A stretch of 64,000 bases of DNA, from assembly GCA_024280775.1 (NCBI GenBank), contig JAJRPM010000013.1, positions 62,001-126,000 on the forward strand, in the 5' to 3' direction. Origin of the DNA: Candidatus Zixiibacteriota bacterium (GTDB lineage Bacteria > Zixibacteria > MSB-5A5 > GN15 > JACZUZ01). Both the position numbers and the translations under genes were made by a program. Below the pieces are notes generated by a model. The model saw only the letters and a program-made list of their open reading frames with translations. It made no database searches and had not been told where the DNA came from. This document shows positions 53,281 through 62,972 of this stretch, in pieces (within the stretch, counting starts at the first letter, position 1; each line of letters opens with the position of its first letter).

Positions 53281-54351
53281 CTAAGACTGGGCTAGTTCGA
53301 GCTTGAGATTCTCAATCGCCTCAACCGGGGTCGGGTCCACGCCATTTAGGACAGATAGATAATAGGAGACAAAATCACCCAACTGCACCAGATGGAACAA
53401 CCTCGTCAAACGATTCCCGCCAGCGCTGGCGACGTCCTTAACGGTGACCGATTTGTCGGTGAGCAGTTTTGCGAAAATATCCATCCGTAATTTGATACGC
53501 GCGTGGTCATCCTCATCTCTGAGCAAAACAACCGCAAGATTGTCTTTCTGAGCTTCAGCGGAATGTGACCAGCCTACCAATTCGTTGTGATTCATTTCGG
53601 GGAAAGTGTTCGAAAACGCCAGAGATTTTCCGTTTTCAGAAATCTGCCCTCTCCAGCGCACAGTAACTGGGCTAAGAAGTCCGGCGCTGGAATAAATCAG
53701 CGGCTGTTTACCGTCAAATGCATTAGCTAGTGCTTTCGCCGGATTGCCAGCAAGAGCTTCTTCACGCGCGAGTTGTTTGCGGGTGTCTTTCAAATGCAGA
53801 ATAGTTTCAGAGAGGTCAGGCGAGACATCTTTGATAAATCCCAGTTTCTCAAAAAGAGCCAGCAAAGGAATCATTGAGTAGGCCAATGCCGCTCTTGGCT
53901 GTAGACCTGCAGGAATCTTCACACATACTATTCCTTCTTCTGCGGCTATCTCACCAACTTTTCCGCCAGTAGTAACGCAAGCCACCATCGCCGAGCGCTC
54001 AAGCGCATCGGCAAACATCGCCAGTGTTTCTTCAGTGTTACCAGAATAACTGGAGATAATCACCAGTGATTCGTCATCGACATACTCAGGTAGTTCATAG
54101 CTACGACAGACATGGAACGGAATCTGCAATTTGTTTTGCAAGTAACTTCCCAGCAAATCACCACCAATCGCTGAACCACCCATACCCGCTAGAACAATAT
54201 TCTTTACATCAACAAATTCATCCTTGTCCACTTCCCATGCTTCACCAATAGCTCTGGCGGCTTCCATTTGCTCCGGGAAATCATAGATGGCGCTGTACAT
54301 GCCTTCCGGGTCCAGTGTTTGCATCTGCTGTATATCATCAAGTGTGTTCAC
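53281..54351 (-). CDS. Bifunctional phosphoglucose/phosphomannose isomerase
   Basis: A 356-aa SIS-domain enzyme of the archaeal/bacterial PGI/PMI type, interconverting fructose-6-phosphate with glucose-6-phosphate and mannose-6-phosphate. Motifs are VLAGMGGSAIGGDLLGSYL (about residues 53-71), IISSYSGNTEETLAM, an ALAYSMIPLLALFEKLG helix and SNTFPEMNHNELVGW near residue 250, containing the catalytic Glu and His region. It starts with GTG and overlaps the ptsI stop by 14 nt, so it is translated together with PTS enzyme I. Confidence 0.92.
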   Translation of the reverse strand: MNTLDDIQQMQTLDPEGMYSAIYDFPEQMEAARAIGEAWEVDKDEFVDVKNIVLAGMGGSAIGGDLLGSYLQNKLQIPFHVCRSYELPEYVDDESLVIISSYSGNTEETLAMFADALERSAMVACVTTGGKVGEIAAEEGIVCVKIPAGLQPRAALAYSMIPLLALFEKLGFIKDVSPDLSETILHLKDTRKQLAREEALAGNPAKALANAFDGKQPLIYSSAGLLSPVTVRWRGQISENGKSLAFSNTFPEMNHNELVGWSHSAEAQKDNLAVVLLRDEDDHARIKLRMDIFAKLLTDKSVTVKDVASAGGNRLTRLFHLVQLGDFVSYYLSVLNGVDPTPVEAIENLKLELAQS

Positions 54352-56092
54352 TGAAAACTCCTGTTAAGCGGGATTTAAGTTTATCATGAAAAGCATCTAC
54401 TAATTGTTCTGTTTCTTTTACTGTCGCGGCTCTTAACGTCTCTTCGGCAAAAGCTTTTGCTTCGGCCATAGAAAGCGCCGAAATTACCGAGGCGGCTTCG
54501 TACAAACTTGCCGGATTCATCGAAAGTCCATTCGCGCCCATTCCGATAAGCAAGGGCACCGCGCGCATATCACCGGCCATTTCGCCACAAACAGTGACAG
54601 GAACATCTCTTTTGCGCGCGGAGTCAATGGTCATTTGTATCAAACGTAGCTGAGCTGGATGGAACATGCGATACAAGTCCGCCACTCGGTTGTTGTCACG
54701 ATCGACAGCCATGGTGTATTGCAATAAATCATTGGTGCCAATCGAAAGGAAAGCCGCGCTCTGCGCGAAGCAATCAGTTGTTAGCGCCGCCGAGGGAGTC
54801 TCAATCATCGCGCCGATTTCGATATCTGTATCGAAGTCAACTTTCTCTCTTTGTAGCTCAACCATCACACGCTTGATAATCCGTCGGGCGCGAGTGAGTT
54901 CCCCTACATCCGATAGGAACGGCAACATCAATTTGACATTCTTACGGGTCGAGGCGCGAAGAATCGCGCGAAGTTGAGTTTTGAACAGCGGTGGTGAACC
55001 AAGTGAAGTGCGTATGCCGCGCCATCCCAGCGCCGGATTACTTTCCGGTAGCGGTTGTAATTCTTCAACATATTTGTCAGAGCCAAGATCGAATGTACGT
55101 AGCACAACTTTTTGCGGCGCGTACTGCTCAGCAATGTTGTCGTAGTATTCGAATTGCTCGTCTTCAGCCGGGAAGTGATTTGATTGCAGATAAATAAACT
55201 CGGTACGATACAACCCAACACCGACATTACGTTCTGAAAGTTCCGCGTCACGCGGCCCCGGCAATTCAATATTCGCGGCAAGCTCAACTGTATGTCCATC
55301 AGTAGTGACAGGCGGGAATTTATCCAGCCCGGAGAGGCGCTTGATTGATTCGAGTGAATCGCCGCCCTTTTTGCTCTGATAACTCTCCCACAGCGCGTCA
55401 TCGGGTTTTATGAAAACTTTACCGAGACCGCCATCGACTATCAGCCTGTCACCATTGCGAATCTTATTCTGAACTCTGTCTGCGCCGACAACAGCGGGTA
55501 AATACAAAGCGCGAGCGATTAGAGCCATGTGCGCATGGGCGCTGCCCTCTGCACTGACCACTCCGACGGCGCCACGTTCGTAGAATCTAAGAGTTTCAGC
55601 GGGAGTGACTCTCTTGGCTACAATAATTGTATTGGGCGGGAACGGATGATCGGCGGTATCGCCGTTACCGGTCAGATGTGAAAGAACTTTCTTACTGACA
55701 GATTCAATATCGGTCAACATCTGACGCATGTAGGAATCTTTTGACTTGCGTAATGATCTGGTGTTCTCCGATACTAGCGAACTGTAAACTCCCTCGGCGC
55801 ATTGCAAACGCGCGGTAATCTGCTCTTTGACTGACTTCAAAAACTCCGCATCGCTGGCAATCATCAATTGAGCGTCAAAAATTTTGGCAACCGGGCCGCC
55901 TGCGTGCTTGCCGGCTCGCTCACGAATCTCTTTTAGCTCGGCAACTGCCTTTTCGACAGCGGTGTCCAGCCGCTGATGCTCACGATTAACTTCATCGGTA
56001 GAAATCGGACGCTCTGGCGCCATCGAGTCCAGAGTAAAGACAACTCGGGCCTCACCTAAGGCCACGCCCGCAGACGCAGGAATACCCTGCAT
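54338..56092 (-). CDS. ptsI: PTS enzyme I (phosphoenolpyruvate-protein phosphotransferase)
   Basis: Takes phosphate from PEP and passes it to HPr. The 584-aa protein has the swivelling His-domain with the active histidine in GSAHAHMALIARALYLPA, a variant of the usual GGxTSHxAI motif. It also has the PEP-binding barrel: GVGLYRTEFIYLQ, GWRGIRTSL, TMAVDRDNNRVADLY and VTVCGEMAGD with the catalytic Cys. ATG 56092 (MQGIPASAG) fits the family start better than the TTG or GTG just upstream. HPr is encoded 212 bp before it, but no sugar-specific EII is in the window. A regulatory or nitrogen-type PTS is therefore possible. Confidence 0.94.
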   Translation of the reverse strand: MQGIPASAGVALGEARVVFTLDSMAPERPISTDEVNREHQRLDTAVEKAVAELKEIRERAGKHAGGPVAKIFDAQLMIASDAEFLKSVKEQITARLQCAEGVYSSLVSENTRSLRKSKDSYMRQMLTDIESVSKKVLSHLTGNGDTADHPFPPNTIIVAKRVTPAETLRFYERGAVGVVSAEGSAHAHMALIARALYLPAVVGADRVQNKIRNGDRLIVDGGLGKVFIKPDDALWESYQSKKGGDSLESIKRLSGLDKFPPVTTDGHTVELAANIELPGPRDAELSERNVGVGLYRTEFIYLQSNHFPAEDEQFEYYDNIAEQYAPQKVVLRTFDLGSDKYVEELQPLPESNPALGWRGIRTSLGSPPLFKTQLRAILRASTRKNVKLMLPFLSDVGELTRARRIIKRVMVELQREKVDFDTDIEIGAMIETPSAALTTDCFAQSAAFLSIGTNDLLQYTMAVDRDNNRVADLYRMFHPAQLRLIQMTIDSARKRDVPVTVCGEMAGDMRAVPLLIGMGANGLSMNPASLYEAASVISALSMAEAKAFAEETLRAATVKETEQLVDAFHDKLKSRLTGVFSEHT

Positions 56093-56304
56093 TTGAGTTG
56101 ATTTCACCAAGAGAAAACTCTATTTGTCGGTCCCATATAATATCACCAATAATACCCCTGCCCCGACACAGCCATCAATCAGCTGTGGGGCTGGTACATT
56201 TATTGTACTCTGTTAACGAGTTGACGACAATTCTTTTGAATACTTATTTGATAGCCAACCCAGGCTGAAATCTGCTTGGACTCGGTTTAGACTAGGCAAA
56301 CGCA

Positions 56305-56583
56305 TTATGAACTCGGCTTGGTTTCTCCGAAACCCGAGGCGACTATCTCCTGCATTGCCTTCAGCGCTTCTTCCTCATCGGGGCCCTCGGTGGTCACAAT
56401 CAAAGTAGAGCCCTGCTCAGCGGCGAGCATCATAATGCCCATAATCGATTTCGCGTTTATCTTAAGGCCGTCTTTTTCCAGCCAAACCTCGGAGGCAAAT
56501 CTAGTAGCCTGCTCGACGACCATCGCCGATGGCCGGGCATGGAGTCCCAAGCGGTTAGTTATAGTCGCAGAACCGGTCTTCAT
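56305..56583 (-). CDS. ptsH: PTS phosphocarrier protein HPr
   Basis: A 92-aa HPr with the phosphorylated His15 in GLHARPS and the regulatory-site Ser46 in NAKSIMGIM, both at the standard positions. It opens with the family strand and has a GPDEEEALKAM C-terminal helix. It precedes ptsI in the same direction. Ser46 would allow control by an HPr kinase, which is not encoded here. Confidence 0.95.
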   Translation of the reverse strand: MKTGSATITNRLGLHARPSAMVVEQATRFASEVWLEKDGLKINAKSIMGIMMLAAEQGSTLIVTTEGPDEEEALKAMQEIVASGFGETKPSS

Positions 56584-56667
56584 CGGCGGCGAACATACAA
56601 AAATCTATCCGATAAGTCTATGAATGGAGCAGGATTATCGCTGATATTTGAGACGAAATGTAAATGC

Positions 56668-57780
56668 CTACTCATTGAGAGAGAAACGCTTGCCGGATAA
56701 TTCGCGCACCACACCTCGAAGTTCAAGAGCCAAAAGCGTAGGCAAAGTCTCAGAAACACTCAAACCAAGCTCAGATGAGAGAACATCGATTTGCATGGGC
56801 CCTTCGGTCACCTTCTCAACGATTTTCTCCTCAACCGGGGTCAGTTTCTCGAAACTCCTGACCTTACGTGCGCTGACTCCTCGTCGGAGACGCGGAAGTT
56901 GTCGGTACAAATCCTCAGTGCAGGTAAAGAGAGTGGCTCCCTGCTTGATAAGTTCATTTGCGCCTTGGCTTTGTCTGCGTCCAGGAAAACCCGGGACTGC
57001 GAATAGCTCGCGGTTTTGGTCTAAGGCATTATTCGCAGTTAGCAGGGCGCCGGAGCGTAGCGCCGCTTCCACTACAATAACACCCTGCGATAGACCAGAG
57101 ATTATACGGTTGCGGCGCGGGAAATTCTCCGGCAGAGTTGGAGTTCCAATTGTGAATTCTGAGAATACCACGCCGGAATCGGCTATTGCTTCGACTTGTT
57201 TTCTATCCGATGGCGAAAAATTGTAATCCAGCCCGCTCCCCAAGACTGCAATTGTTCGTCCTGAAGCGAAAAGCGCTCCCTTATGCGCCGCGCGATCAAT
57301 TCCGTGGGCCAGCCCGGAGACTATCGTGATTCCGTCAGCCGCTAGTTCGGCGGAAATCTTATTGGCAAACTCACGGCCGGACTCACTGGCGAGCCGTGAG
57401 CCGACAATCGCGATTGCAGTTACATCTTCATCAGTATAAGAGCCTAGATAAAACAGAATCGGCGGACGAGAGCTGATTTCCAGTAATGAACCCGGATAGC
57501 CGACATCGGTGTCTAACATCACCCCCCAATTGAATTGGTGGATTTTCTCGACCATGCGCGAGGCGCGCTCAAGGTCTAGTTTTTCTACGATGGTTGAGGC
57601 CAGCGCGCGGGAGATTCCGGCTTTTTCCACATAGTCCGAAACAGACTGCTTGCAGGCGGAATCAGCGCTAGCAAATCCTTTTATCAACTTTGATAGAGCC
57701 ACCGGGCCTACACCCGGAACCGCCATCAGGGCTAAGTAGCCTGTTATTTCGTTAACCCGTTTTGAGTCGTTCCAATTCAT
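56668..57780 (-). CDS. dprA: DNA processing protein DprA
   Basis: Binds incoming single-stranded DNA and loads RecA during natural transformation; widely kept even where competence is unproven. The 370-aa protein has a helix-hairpin-helix region (VPGVGPVALSKLI, about 19-31), the Rossmann DprA core (AIVGSRLASESG, GLAHGIDRAAHKGAL, TIAVLGSGLDYNFSP, RNRIISGLSQGVIVVEA, SGALLTANNALDQNRELFAVPG) and a winged-helix C-terminus (about 305-365). Its start overlaps the obgE stop by 29 nt. Other competence genes are not in the window. Confidence 0.96.
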   Translation of the reverse strand: MNWNDSKRVNEITGYLALMAVPGVGPVALSKLIKGFASADSACKQSVSDYVEKAGISRALASTIVEKLDLERASRMVEKIHQFNWGVMLDTDVGYPGSLLEISSRPPILFYLGSYTDEDVTAIAIVGSRLASESGREFANKISAELAADGITIVSGLAHGIDRAAHKGALFASGRTIAVLGSGLDYNFSPSDRKQVEAIADSGVVFSEFTIGTPTLPENFPRRNRIISGLSQGVIVVEAALRSGALLTANNALDQNRELFAVPGFPGRRQSQGANELIKQGATLFTCTEDLYRQLPRLRRGVSARKVRSFEKLTPVEEKIVEKVTEGPMQIDVLSSELGLSVSETLPTLLALELRGVVRELSGKRFSLNE

Positions 57781-58750
57781 TTCCGATTCTCCGTAGAAGC
57801 TCTTCCAGTCCCTGCCCAGTCACAGCCGACATGCGAATCACCTCGCCCTGAATCTCGCCGTTTTTGGAGATATTGAGTATCACATTTTCCGAATCTTCAC
57901 CTAGAATATCAACCTTATTGAGCGCCACTATACTGGGTCGCCGCAATAGGTCCGAATCAAAGTCGCCAACTTCTTTACGCAACACCGCCAGCGTTTCCTC
58001 AATATCTCCTGATATATCTATCAAATACAACAAGATTTTTGTTCGTTGAATATGGCGCAGGAATTGATGTCCCAGCCCCTTGCCCTCAGAGGCTCCCTCG
58101 ATAATCCCCGGAATATCCGCCATCACAAATGAGCGATAATCACCGATACGAACAATTCCCAAATTCGGTTTGAGCGTGGTGAAAGGATAATCTGCAATTT
58201 TCGGACGAGCCGCTGATAGTCGTGATAGCAAAGTAGATTTTCCAGCATTCGGTAGACCAACCAGTCCGACATCGGCAAACAGCTTCAGCTCCAAAGCAAG
58301 CCTGAATGAATCACCCTCGCGACCCGGACGGGCAATTCGGGGCGTTTGATTTGTAGCGGTTTTGAAATGGGTATTGCCTTTGCCACCGCGCCCACCTCGT
58401 GCGACGATTATTTCTTTGCCATCGACATCCAAATCACCCATTGGATTGCCAGAGCTTTTATCAGTTAAAGTCACACCAACCGGAACACGCAGTATGATAT
58501 CGCTTCCGGCTCTGCCGTTCTTGTTTCCACCGGAGCCGGGTTTTCCTTTGTCGGCGCGATATACATTGGAATAGCGCAAATCCAGCAAGGTGCCAAGGTT
58601 GCTGTCGGCTTTGAGAATCACACTGCCGCCATGACCACCGTCGCCTCCGTCAGGTCCGCCCTTAGGTCGGAATTTTTCCCGCACAAAAGAGACGCAACCG
58701 TCGCCTCCTCTACCGGCGATAACTTCTATTTCTACATAATCTATAAACAT
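57752..58750 (-). CDS. obgE: GTPase ObgE/CgtA
   Basis: An essential GTPase tied to large-subunit assembly and stress signalling. The 332-aa protein has the glycine-rich Obg fold (FIDYVEIEVIAGRGGDGCVSF, in part, GGPDGGDGGHGG, about residues 1-157). The G domain follows: G1 GLPNAGKST (about 166-174), G3 DIPGII, G4 NKVD and G5 MSAVTG. It ends soon after the G domain, so it lacks the acidic or OCT tails of some Obg proteins. It overlaps dprA by 29 nt. Confidence 0.97.
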   Translation of the reverse strand: MFIDYVEIEVIAGRGGDGCVSFVREKFRPKGGPDGGDGGHGGSVILKADSNLGTLLDLRYSNVYRADKGKPGSGGNKNGRAGSDIILRVPVGVTLTDKSSGNPMGDLDVDGKEIIVARGGRGGKGNTHFKTATNQTPRIARPGREGDSFRLALELKLFADVGLVGLPNAGKSTLLSRLSAARPKIADYPFTTLKPNLGIVRIGDYRSFVMADIPGIIEGASEGKGLGHQFLRHIQRTKILLYLIDISGDIEETLAVLRKEVGDFDSDLLRRPSIVALNKVDILGEDSENVILNISKNGEIQGEVIRMSAVTGQGLEELLRRIGNELERLKTG

Positions 58751-58967
58751 CTGTTTTCTTTCTTTGGGAACCGGCTCTGGAGATGAGCGCCTGCGAAGAC
58801 ATCAAAACCGGTCTGATTGCGCCCTACTGAAATCTGTTCAGAGAACAAGCAAAAACTATTGATAGCGGCGCGACCGCGCAACCCCTATATTAGAGATAGC
58901 GCTATGATTGCCGGATAACTCCGGCTCTGGACTTGATAACAGATAACATTAGGGTTCTCTTTTCTCT
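58751..58967. other. Divergent intergenic region (obgE / TPR gene)
   Basis: 217 bp between divergent genes that should contain both promoters. No clear consensus, dyad or repeat was found. Confidence 0.35.
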
Positions 58968-59480
58968 ATGAACGAAGGTTCACCGACCAGTAATTTAATC
59001 GAAGCCCAAGCCGCCTATGACAAAGGCGAGCTACATCACAGCAATCGGCGTTTTGAATCCGCCTTGCATGAATTCAAACGTGCGCATCAACTGGCCCCCG
59101 ACAACGATCGCTATCTCTTCAAAGTGGCCGCCTCATATCACAATACCGAACAATACGAAAAGTCCGCCGAAATGTACGCGGCGCTAATAGCGCGTCTCGA
59201 AAACCAACCTTTCCGTGAGGCTTTACTCTTAGCGCTGGCCTATCGAGGCGGAAACCTGGCAATGCTGGGGCGCTTTGAAGAGGCCGAAGAGTTGATTGAG
59301 AAGGCGCTGGAAATGGACTCAGTTAGCGTAATCGGGCTGGCGATGAAAGCCCAATTATTTCTCTCTAGCGGTCGTCCGCGTGAAGCGTTAACCCATATCC
59401 AACGAGCACATGAAATCGACCCGGGCAACAAAATTGTCTCGGCGATTCGCAATCGAATTCTAAATCACCTGGAACCTTAG
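58968..59480 (+). CDS. TPR-repeat protein
   Basis: A 170-aa protein made of about four tetratricopeptide repeats (AQAAYDKGELHHSNRRFESAL, HQLAPDNDRYLFKVAASYHN, RGGNLAMLGRFEEAEELIEKAL, MKAQLFLSSGRPREALTHIQ). It has no signal peptide and no extra domain, so it is a cytoplasmic protein-binding scaffold. It is followed 37 bp later by a methyltransferase gene in the same direction, the likely operon partner; the bound partner is unknown. Confidence 0.85.
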   Translation: MNEGSPTSNLIEAQAAYDKGELHHSNRRFESALHEFKRAHQLAPDNDRYLFKVAASYHNTEQYEKSAEMYAALIARLENQPFREALLLALAYRGGNLAMLGRFEEAEELIEKALEMDSVSVIGLAMKAQLFLSSGRPREALTHIQRAHEIDPGNKIVSAIRNRILNHLEP

Positions 59481-59517
59481 TTCTCTCTCGGCACACTTCA
59501 ATTGAGCAAGAACACCT

Positions 59518-60198
59518 ATGCAAGACATCGATTCCATCAAACTACAAGAATACTACGAGAGCAGAGCTCCCGAGTATGAAAAAGTCTATGGATTCACTGA
59601 CCCTGCGCGACGCAAAGAACTCGACGCAATAGAATTGCTGGCGCGTGATACATTTAAGGACAAGTCTGTATTGGAAATCGCGTGCGGTTCCGGCTACTGG
59701 ACAGAATTATTATCTGGGGTAGCCAGTGATATTCTGGCAATAGATTATTCTAATGCGATGCTGGAGATTGCAAGAAACAGAGATTACCCGCAGGGCGAAG
59801 ACGCTCTTGAGAAGATTACCTTCAAGAAATTTGACGCATACCAGCTCGAAACTTTGCCGGAAAAATATGATGCGGCGCTGGCGGGGTTTTGGCTTTCACA
59901 CATTCCTAAGAAACGTTTGAGCGCCTTTCTAGCTGGTTTGCAGTCATGCCTGAAGACTGGGGCCCCGGTTCTGTTTTTCGACAATAACAAAGTTGCCGGA
60001 CTCGGCGGCGAAGTAGCGCGGCGGCCTGACTCAGATGACACTTTCAAAGAGCGAACTATCGGTAATGGCTCTACTCACATTGTTCTCAAGAACTACTTTA
60101 CGAAAGACCAATTGCAGGAGCTCATTGCTCCATACGCCTGTAAAGTTGAGATAACCACAGGCAAATGGTATTGGTCAACTATGTACTACAGCAAGTGA
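59518..60198 (+). CDS. Class I SAM-dependent methyltransferase
   Basis: A 226-aa Rossmann-fold methyltransferase. Motif I is VLEIACGSGYWTELL (about residues 49-63), an acidic residue follows in ILAIDYSNAMLEIA (motif II), and motif IV reads DAALAGFWLSHIPKKRL. The C-terminal part has no added domain. Its substrate (small molecule, protein or nucleic acid) cannot be inferred from sequence or neighbours. Confidence 0.88.
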   Translation: MQDIDSIKLQEYYESRAPEYEKVYGFTDPARRKELDAIELLARDTFKDKSVLEIACGSGYWTELLSGVASDILAIDYSNAMLEIARNRDYPQGEDALEKITFKKFDAYQLETLPEKYDAALAGFWLSHIPKKRLSAFLAGLQSCLKTGAPVLFFDNNKVAGLGGEVARRPDSDDTFKERTIGNGSTHIVLKNYFTKDQLQELIAPYACKVEITTGKWYWSTMYYSK

Positions 60199-60259
60199 CT
60201 TCTCGATGGATATTTGCTTAAGGAAGAAAATGGCTCTACAATAAATCACTTCACAAACA

Positions 60260-60299
60260 AAAGCCCCGGCGACAAGAATCACCGGGGCTTTCTATTTTT
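60260..60299. terminator. Bidirectional intrinsic terminator
   Basis: Perfect 10-bp arms AAAGCCCCGG and CCGGGGCTTT (60260-60269 and 60282-60291) enclose a 12-nt loop, followed on the plus strand by TATTTTT. It serves the methyltransferase transcript and, in the other direction, lies just past the purL stop codon. Confidence 0.88.
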
Positions 60300-60322
60300 A
60301 AGTTTCTCATCACAATCGAACT

Positions 60323-62599
60323 CTACACCATTCGTTCTGCGAGAGCGGGTAAACTCTGATAAAACTTGGCGCTCAAATCAGTGAGCGCAACATCAACTAT
60401 ACCTGTGATAGTCATGCGCTGGCCGCCGACTACTCCGACACGCGAAAACTCTTGGTTCGCATCTGTAAGCAGACGATAGAAATCGCCATGATCTTCCGGG
60501 GCCACCGAAACTATCACTCGTGATTGACTCTCACCGAACAACAATCCATCTACACGAAGGCCGTCAAGTTTTTCTAAAGTCACCTCAGCGCCCAATGGAT
60601 TGTCTCTATCACCAATACAACACTCAGTCAAAGCCACAGCCAATCCACCGTCACTAACGTCATGCGCCGAGCGAACCAATCGTTTCTCAATAGCGCTGAG
60701 AAGTGTCTTCTGCAGGCGTAATTCTTCTTCCATATTCAAGCGCGGTGGAATCCCTTCGGTGCGATTGTGAATCACTTTCAGGAATTCAGTTCCACCGAGT
60801 TCATTCTTTGATACGCCAAGTACATAAATAATATCACCCTCATTCTTAAACCAAGAGGTAGTGACACAAGCGACATCATCAATCAGGCCCACCATACCAA
60901 TCACCGGAGTAGGAAACACCTTGCGCTGGGGGTCTTCATTGTAGAATGACACATTGCCACCAGTTACAGGTGTGCCAAGGGCGCTGCAGGCGTCACTCAT
61001 GCCCTCGATTGCGGCTTTGAAGGTGTAATAGACTTCCGGTTTGTAGGGATTGCCGAAATTCAAACAGTTGGTAACCGCCAGCGGCTTTGCGCCGGAACAA
61101 ACCAGATTCCGCGCAGACTCGGCAACAGCTATGCGAGTTCCTTCGAATGGGTCAAGATAGCAATAGCGCGCATTACAATCAGTCGCCATCGCCAGCGCCT
61201 TGCGAGTTTTCTTCAAACGAATAACCGCGGCATCCGAACCCGGACCTACGACGGTATTACTGCGGACTGAGCTGTCATACTGATGAAATACCCAGCCCTT
61301 ATCTGCTAGATTCGGCGAGGCCAGCATAGTCAGCAGAGTCTCATTCCAATCCAGGTCCTGAGATAATTCGCCTATATCGAGAGCATGCGCTTCATCGAGA
61401 TAAGCTGGCCGTTTGGTTTCACGGATATAAACCGGAGTTTCGCCGCCCAACGCCAAAGTAGTCGAAGGAATATCAGAGACCACCTGGCCTTTGCTTGTAA
61501 CTACAAAACGTCCGGTGTCGGTCACTTCTCCAATAATTGTTGAATCCAGCTCCCATTTTGAGAAAATCTCACGAACCCGCTCCTCATTACCGGCCTTCAC
61601 ACATAACAACATGCGCTCCTGTGATTCAGAAAGCAGAATCTCATAAGGAGACATCCCCGGCTCACGAGTCGGCACCTTGTCAATATCAATTTCAACTCCC
61701 ACCTCGCCTTTGGCGGACATCTCCGCGCAAGAGCAGGTGATTCCCGCAGCGCCCATATCCTGCATCCCGACAGCCAGCTTCTCTTTGATTATCTCAAGTG
61801 AGGCTTCCAAAAGCAGTTTTTCGGTAAATGGATCACCGACCTGCACCGAGCTTCTCTGCGATTCGGATTCTTTGCTTAACTCCACTGAAGCAAATGTTGC
61901 GCCATGGATACCGTCACGGCCGGTTTTTGAACCGACAATCATTATCGGATTGCCAATGCCTTCCATCGTAGCTGAAATCATGCCATCGACTTTGACCACA
62001 CCTACTGACATCGCATTGACCAGCGGATTGCCGGTATAGCATTCATCAAAGAAGACTTCCCCGCCCACAGTCGGAACACCAAAACAGTTACCATAATCGC
62101 CAATACCGCGCACGACACCATCAAGCAAATGCCGAACTCGCGGATTATCCAATGAGCCGAAACGCAATGAATTCAAAGAGGCTAACGGACGGGCTCCCAT
62201 GGTAAAAATATCGCGATGGATACCGCCGACACCGGTCGCCGCGCCTTGATATGGTTCTAATGCGCTGGGGTGATTGTGGGATTCTATTTTGAAGACTACC
62301 GCGAGCCCACCGCCAATATCAACAGCTCCGGCGTTTTCCTCTCCGGCTTTGGCCAGTAGCGCATCACCCTCACGCGGTAAGGTCTTTAGCAAGGCTATTG
62401 AGTTCTTGTAGGAACAATGCTCAGACCACATGACCGAATAAACTCCCAACTCGGTAAATGTGGGCGTACGGCCAAGAAAGCCTTTGATTTGCTCGAATTC
62501 ATCCGGCAGAATCCCCAGCTCTGAATACAGAGCCTCATTCACTTCCGGGTCTCCCGCTATGGGCTTTACTTCGCTGGTGATGGTATCACTGGAGGGCAT
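60323..62599 (-). CDS. purL: Phosphoribosylformylglycinamidine synthase subunit PurL
   Basis: The ATP-dependent synthase subunit of the fourth purine step, working with PurQ (glutaminase) and PurS. The 758-aa form is the small PurL type: [18 protein letters not shown] (about residues 51-68), [53 protein letters not shown] and [17 protein letters not shown] 62599 fits the family start; a further 27 codons open upstream look unrelated. No purQ or purS is adjacent. Confidence 0.97.
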   Translation of the reverse strand: MPSSDTITSEVKPIAGDPEVNEALYSELGILPDEFEQIKGFLGRTPTFTELGVYSVMWSEHCSYKNSIALLKTLPREGDALLAKAGEENAGAVDIGGGLAVVFKIESHNHPSALEPYQGAATGVGGIHRDIFTMGARPLASLNSLRFGSLDNPRVRHLLDGVVRGIGDYGNCFGVPTVGGEVFFDECYTGNPLVNAMSVGVVKVDGMISATMEGIGNPIMIVGSKTGRDGIHGATFASVELSKESESQRSSVQVGDPFTEKLLLEASLEIIKEKLAVGMQDMGAAGITCSCAEMSAKGEVGVEIDIDKVPTREPGMSPYEILLSESQERMLLCVKAGNEERVREIFSKWELDSTIIGEVTDTGRFVVTSKGQVVSDIPSTTLALGGETPVYIRETKRPAYLDEAHALDIGELSQDLDWNETLLTMLASPNLADKGWVFHQYDSSVRSNTVVGPGSDAAVIRLKKTRKALAMATDCNARYCYLDPFEGTRIAVAESARNLVCSGAKPLAVTNCLNFGNPYKPEVYYTFKAAIEGMSDACSALGTPVTGGNVSFYNEDPQRKVFPTPVIGMVGLIDDVACVTTSWFKNEGDIIYVLGVSKNELGGTEFLKVIHNRTEGIPPRLNMEEELRLQKTLLSAIEKRLVRSAHDVSDGGLAVALTECCIGDRDNPLGAEVTLEKLDGLRVDGLLFGESQSRVIVSVAPEDHGDFYRLLTDANQEFSRVGVVGGQRMTITGIVDVALTDLSAKFYQSLPALAERMV

Positions 62600-62760
62600 A
62601 TTAGCGCTTCCGTTTTTCAGAGTTCTATCGGAGGTCAAGCTCCATGGGAGGCAAACGATTTTCTCCCGTAACGAATGCAAATATATTGGCGTTATACCGC
62701 CCAGTCAATTCCAGCGTAGCACATAACTTAACCGAATTGTCTTACCGGCAGAAAACTACT

Positions 62761-62809
62761 CGTAGGTCGGGTTCCGGAGTCCCATTAATGGGACGGAGAA
62801 ACCCGACAT
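62761..62809. repeat. GTCGGGTT/AACCCGAC hairpin repeat, copy 4
   Basis: Arms CGTAGGTCGGGTTCCGGAG and GGAGAAACCCGACA surround a perfect TCCCATTAATGGGA centre. A further AACCCGACCTAC remnant lies at 62838-62849. It sits between purL and tilS, which are divergent, and thus next to their promoters. Confidence 0.8.
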
Positions 62810-62972
62810 CCCTAAAGTTCATAGTACCTCGACCTTAAACCCGACCTACTTCCTCACCAACAGAAGTCCACCAACGAGGTAGGGTGTCAGCACGACAAAG
62901 AAATGTAACAAAAACACATAATTCGCCTTTGAAGGCGAGCGCTAAAGATTACAAGAGATTATATTCAGGATT

